A stretch of 64,000 nt of DNA, from contig CAIKXA010000071.1 in NCBI GenBank assembly GCA_903831295.1, positions 23,726 through 87,725 of the forward strand, in the 5' to 3' direction. Under the pieces are notes generated by a model, which saw only the letters and a list, made by a program, of their open reading frames with translations, was not told where the DNA came from and did not search any database. Each line of letters begins with the position of its first letter. The first letter of the stretch is position 1. Source of the DNA: an uncultured bacterium (GTDB lineage: Bacteria; Planctomycetota; Phycisphaerae; Phycisphaerales; SM1A02). A program made the translations under genes and the position numbers. Positions 60,740 through 64,000 of the stretch are shown one piece after another.

Positions 60740-62011
60740 TCAGTCTTGCAGTGGCTTGGAGTGGGACAGAATCCGAATTCCCTTGCTCACCAACGCGTTG
60801 CGCAATTGTTCTAAATGTTCACCATCGCGAACTTCAAGAGTGCACTTCACCATGACGGTGCTCACATCGGCGTCCCCAAATGTTCGATCATGTTCAATTT
60901 GTTTCACGCTGGCTCCAGCATGCGCGATGGTTGCCGCAAGTTCAGCCAAACCACCTGGTCGATCGGAGATCACCGCTGTGAATTGCGCCATGCGATGATC
61001 AAGCACAACACCGCGCTCGATCACGCGCGTCAGCATCATTGGATCAATGTTGCCGCCGCACAATACGATGGCCACGCGCTGACCATGGAGTGAATTCAAC
61101 TTGCCCGCCAAGAACGCGGCTAAACCAATCGCCCCCGCCCCCTCCACCACGCCCTTCTCCAATTCTAAAATTCGCAAAATTGCCAACGCGATATGTTCCT
61201 CGCGCACCGTCACCACTTTATCCACGCGTTCCCGCGCCAGCGCAAAGGCGCGGTCGCCAACTTGGGGCACCGCTAACCCATCCGCCAATGTGGAGCCATG
61301 CCATGCGTCAACGGGGTGCCCGGCTTGCAACGCATTGTGCAGACTTGGACAACGCTCTGGCTCCACGCCAATGACCTTCACGCGCGGATTTTTTTCCTTC
61401 ACCGCGATGGCCAAGCCCGCGATCAACCCGGCGCCGCCCACTGGAACAACAATGGCGTCGATGTTGCTCACTTGTTCAATGATTTCAAGCCCAATCGTGC
61501 CCGCCCCCGCGATAATTGCGGCGTCATTGAATCCATGGATGTAGGTTAATTTTTCCTCAGCGGCAATCTCGTCGGCTTTTACTTTCGCCTCGGCGATATT
61601 TTTTCCATGCAGTACAACTTTGGCGCCAAAGGCGTGACAGCGAGTTTGCTTCACAAGCGGCGCGCCTTTGGGCATGACCACTGTGATTGAAATTCCAAGT
61701 TCACGTCCGTGATAGGCCAAAGCCAACGCATGGTTGCCGGCGCTGGCAGCGATCACGCCGCGCTCGCGCGTAGGTTGATCAAGCAGCAACAGCGCGTTGC
61801 GCGCGCCGCGCTCCTTGAAACTTCCGGTGCGCTGCAAATATTCCGTCTTGCAAAAGATAGTGGCGCCACACAACTCGCTCAAGGCCGCGCTCTCTTGGCA
61901 CGATGTGCGAATAATTCCGCCATCAATGCGCGCCCTCGCCGCGACAATGTCGGCGTAAGTCACATCGCTCGCGGTTGAGACACTCACAAAGTCGCCCTCT
62001 GATTCAAGCAT
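60740..62011 (-). CDS. ilvA: Threonine ammonia-lyase with C-terminal ACT domain
   Basis: PLP enzyme deaminating threonine to 2-oxobutyrate. The PLP lysine is in TGSFKERGARNALLLL, followed by SAGNHALALAYHGRELGISITVVMPKGAPLVK and VPVGGAGLIAGLAIAVK. The C-terminal 80 residues form one ACT-like domain (QFTAVISDRPGGLAELAATIAHAGASVKQIEHDRTF), as in the catabolic/YkvA-like short form. The symbol follows common usage; tdcB is the alternative. I choose ATG 62011 (423 residues), since the track start overlaps pckA. The gene lies 46 bp after pckA. Confidence 0.92.
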   Translation of the reverse strand: MLESEGDFVSVSTASDVTYADIVAARARIDGGIIRTSCQESAALSELCGATIFCKTEYLQRTGSFKERGARNALLLLDQPTRERGVIAASAGNHALALAYHGRELGISITVVMPKGAPLVKQTRCHAFGAKVVLHGKNIAEAKVKADEIAAEEKLTYIHGFNDAAIIAGAGTIGLEIIEQVSNIDAIVVPVGGAGLIAGLAIAVKEKNPRVKVIGVEPERCPSLHNALQAGHPVDAWHGSTLADGLAVPQVGDRAFALARERVDKVVTVREEHIALAILRILELEKGVVEGAGAIGLAAFLAGKLNSLHGQRVAIVLCGGNIDPMMLTRVIERGVVLDHRMAQFTAVISDRPGGLAELAATIAHAGASVKQIEHDRTFGDADVSTVMVKCTLEVRDGEHLEQLRNALVSKGIRILSHSKPLQD

Positions 62012-62057
62012 GGCGCATAATGCACGCGCGTCATCCACGTCAAGCGCGACACGCGTG

Positions 62058-63638
62058 TCAAACCTTTGGACCCGCCGCGCGCACCGCGTCGCTGATTGCA
62101 AACTTGGTGTCATTGGCGCGGAATTTGGCTGCTAATTGCTTGGCACTGGCTTCATAAGCGGCGCCATCCTTCCACGTCTTGCGCGGATCAAGCACTTCGC
62201 TTGGAACGCCCGGCACTTCCACCGGCATGTGCAAACCAAAAATTGGATGCGTGGTGGTCTTCACATTTTTCAACGAGCCATTCAAGATGGCCGTGACCAT
62301 GGCGCGCGTGTAGGCCAGTTTGAAACGGCTTCCAACTCCGTATGCTCCGCCGGTCCAACCCGTGTTGAGCAACCACACATCGGTTGAGTTCTTACGAATG
62401 CGCTCGGCAAGCATGGTGGCGTACACCATGGGCGCTCGCGGCATGAATGGCCCACCAAAGCACGCGCTGAAATTTGGCTGCGGTTCGGTCACGCCAGCTT
62501 CTGTGCCGGCCAACTTGGATGTGTATCCATTCAAGAAATAGTACTGCGCTTGCTCAGGCGTCAATTTGGAAAGCGGCGGCAAAACTCCAAAAGCGTCCGC
62601 GGAAAGAAAGATGCAATTTGTTGGCTGACCCGCAACGCTTGGAAGCACCGCGTTTGCAATGTGGCTCAATGGATATGTCGCGCGAGTATTTTCAGTGCGC
62701 TTGGTGCTGTCGTAATCAGGAACGCGCGTGACCGGATCAACGGTTGTATTTTCCAGCACGCTTCCAAAGCGAATCGCCTTGAAGATCTCAGGCTCGGTCG
62801 CCAAAGAAAGTTTGATGCACTTGGCGTAGCAGCCACCTTCAATATTGAACACGCCTCGGTCGCTCCAACCGTGCTCGTCGTCGCCCACCAAATCGCGGTT
62901 GGGATCAGCGCTCAGCGTGGTCTTGCCCGTGCCAGAAAGACCGAAGAAAATAGCCACATTCTTAGGATCATTGCGATCCACATTGGCCGAGCAATGCATT
63001 GGAAACACACCGCGCTCGGGCAAGTCGTAGTTCATTGCGTAGAAAATGCTCTTCTTCATTTCGCCTGCGTAGCGAGTACCAATGATGACCACCTTCTTGC
63101 GCTCAATGCTTTGAATGATGGCAACGCCACCAGTCACGCCATACTTTTTTGGATCCGTCAATTTCATTGAGCCAGCGTTGATGATGGTCCAATCTTGTCG
63201 CCACGTGGCGAGTTCATTTGCCTCCGCGTTGATGAACAATGTCTTGGCAAAAAGCGAGTGCCACGCCTCCTCGGTGAACACGCTCACTTTGCAGCGGTAT
63301 TCAATGTCGGCTCCGGCATATCCGTCGAAGCGGAATAAATCGCGCCGCTGCCGCAAGTGATCCATAGCCAACGCTTCAAGCGCGTCAAAATTTTCAGGTG
63401 AAATTGGTTGGTTCACTTTGCCCCAATCAATGTTGCCGTGAATGCCAGAGGTGTCCTCCAGATATTTATCATTGGGACTGCGGCCAGTTCGATCGCCTGT
63501 ATCACATGTGATCGCGCCATTGGAGGCCAGAACGCCTTCGCCACGCGCAAGCGCCAACTCAACCAATCGTGGCACGGGCAAATTCGCGTGAATGGCTGCG
63601 GTTCCAAAATCAAGTTTGCGGTCGGTTGCGGTTGGCAT
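62058..63638 (-). CDS. pckA: ATP-dependent phosphoenolpyruvate carboxykinase
   Basis: Converts oxaloacetate to PEP, the entry of gluconeogenesis. The protein is 526 residues from ATG 63638, which has a strong SD (AGGAG, 6 nt upstream); the track adds 15 residues. Active-site segments: FIINAEANELATW-like N-terminal part, GTRYAGEMKKSIF, the kinase motif GLSGTGKTTLSADPNRDLVGDDEHGWSD, FNIEGGCYAKCI and RVPDYDSTKRTENTRATYPL. The combination identifies the ATP type, not the GTP type. Confidence 0.97.
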   Translation of the reverse strand: MPTATDRKLDFGTAAIHANLPVPRLVELALARGEGVLASNGAITCDTGDRTGRSPNDKYLEDTSGIHGNIDWGKVNQPISPENFDALEALAMDHLRQRRDLFRFDGYAGADIEYRCKVSVFTEEAWHSLFAKTLFINAEANELATWRQDWTIINAGSMKLTDPKKYGVTGGVAIIQSIERKKVVIIGTRYAGEMKKSIFYAMNYDLPERGVFPMHCSANVDRNDPKNVAIFFGLSGTGKTTLSADPNRDLVGDDEHGWSDRGVFNIEGGCYAKCIKLSLATEPEIFKAIRFGSVLENTTVDPVTRVPDYDSTKRTENTRATYPLSHIANAVLPSVAGQPTNCIFLSADAFGVLPPLSKLTPEQAQYYFLNGYTSKLAGTEAGVTEPQPNFSACFGGPFMPRAPMVYATMLAERIRKNSTDVWLLNTGWTGGAYGVGSRFKLAYTRAMVTAILNGSLKNVKTTTHPIFGLHMPVEVPGVPSEVLDPRKTWKDGAAYEASAKQLAAKFRANDTKFAISDAVRAAGPKV

Positions 63639-63673
63639 ATGGAAGCTCCTGTTGGACAAAGTCGAAACGGAGA

Positions 63674-63703
63674 ACTCTACCACGAACCGAAACAGGAAAC
63701 CAA
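63674..63703 (-). promoter_or_regulatory. pckA promoter
   Basis: -35 TTGGTT (63698-63703), 18-bp spacer, -10 TAGAGT (63674-63679) on the minus strand. It predicts a leader of about 29 nt containing the AGGAG SD. Confidence 0.6.
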
Positions 63704-63819
63704 TTCACCAATGAATTAAGAATGACCGTGTTATTTGGCGCATTCTGTAGTGGCGATGGATTTCATGATTCAACCAATCCCACCGCAAAATTGAAGCAGA
63801 TTTAAAAAATGATTTCACT

Positions 63820-63849
63820 TTGACCGCAATCCCCCAAATGCCGTAAAGT
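63820..63849 (+). promoter_or_regulatory. tRNA-His promoter
   Basis: -35 TTGACC (63820-63825), 18-bp spacer, -10 TAAAGT (63844-63849). Same architecture as the HEAT-gene promoter. Confidence 0.6.
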
Positions 63850-63862
63850 GTCCCGCTCATAT

Positions 63863-63936
63863 GGCGGTCGTAGCTCAGTAGGTAGAGCATCGGGTTGTGA
63901 TCCTGAGGGTCGCGGGTTCAAATCCCGTCGATCGCC
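63863..63936 (+). tRNA. tRNA-His(GTG)
   Basis: Complete cloverleaf with anticodon loop TTGTGAT. It shows the histidine identity feature, an extra 5' G (G-1 at 63863) opposite discriminator C. Acceptor GCGGTCG/CGATCGC, T-arm GCGGG TTCAAAT CCCGT. CCA is not encoded. Confidence 0.95.
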
Positions 63937-64000
63937 CTTTCTTGTGAAATGTGTCGCGATTCAATTTGATCCCGTTTGGGAGAACCCGACTGAATCGCGC

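Noticed and set aside
62550-63170. 206-residue plus-strand ORF
   Set aside because: Antisense to the pckA catalytic core.

Overview
The window looks like chromosome from a Planctomycetota bacterium, most likely class Phycisphaerae. The signs are a DUF1800/DUF1501 pair, an H-X9-DG pseudopilin, a dockerin-like surface protein, HEAT-repeat secreted proteins, a helix-turn-helix/receiver regulator, and complete-looking peptidoglycan genes beside a Kdo (LPS) gene. The taxonomy is inferred from gene content only. Coding density is high. I see no rRNA, insertion sequence, prophage or CRISPR array, so this is largely core genome.

Layout: 1-2611 holds the start of a ResB-type cytochrome c maturation protein that runs off the left edge. 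2697-8833 holds a lipoprotein cyclophilin, ligA, a small FmdB-like protein, a TIM-barrel isomerase, a hotdog-fold protein and a polytopic membrane protein. 8932-11752 is the DUF1800-DUF1501 pair. 11753-18104 (minus) is the elongasome operon mrdA-rodA-rsmG-dinG helicase. After ychF (plus) comes a second minus operon, def-fmt-queA-murE-murF-mraY (26352-19371). 26489-28758 is a TPR protein translationally coupled to kdsB. 28858-35713 holds an M1 aminopeptidase, a divergent CTP synthase and a secreted carbohydrate-binding V/XII-like protein. Two tRNAs follow, then an MscS channel, a microprotein, trmL, a pseudopilin, a secreted NPPA-repeat protein, an Mrp ATPase, a TolC-like lipoprotein and a PqiA-like protein. 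45239-48918 (minus) is a threonine-catabolic operon with tdh and kbl. Then come a cysteine-synthase-family enzyme, a small secreted protein, tRNA-Thr and a large secreted HEAT protein. 53106-55431 is a cobalamin-riboswitch operon: dockerin-like surface protein, H-X9-DG pseudopilin and a BFD-like [2Fe-2S] protein. The right end has mutL, a metallophosphatase, nadE, an HTH-receiver regulator, threonine ammonia-lyase, pckA and tRNA-His.

How the genes work together: the mrdA/rodA and murE/murF/mraY operons make and polymerise a peptidoglycan that is probably meso-DAP type. kdsB implies Kdo-containing LPS. def/fmt/queA and trmL serve translation initiation and tRNA modification. tdh/kbl, ilvA and pckA together would allow threonine use and gluconeogenesis.

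Two observations stand out. First, the cobalamin riboswitch drives an operon with no recognised B12 transport or biosynthesis gene, a candidate undescribed B12-responsive surface system. Second, about a dozen genes have a TANNNT -10 box only 5-9 nt upstream of the start codon and no Shine-Dalgarno sequence, which points to widespread leaderless (or nearly leaderless) transcription.
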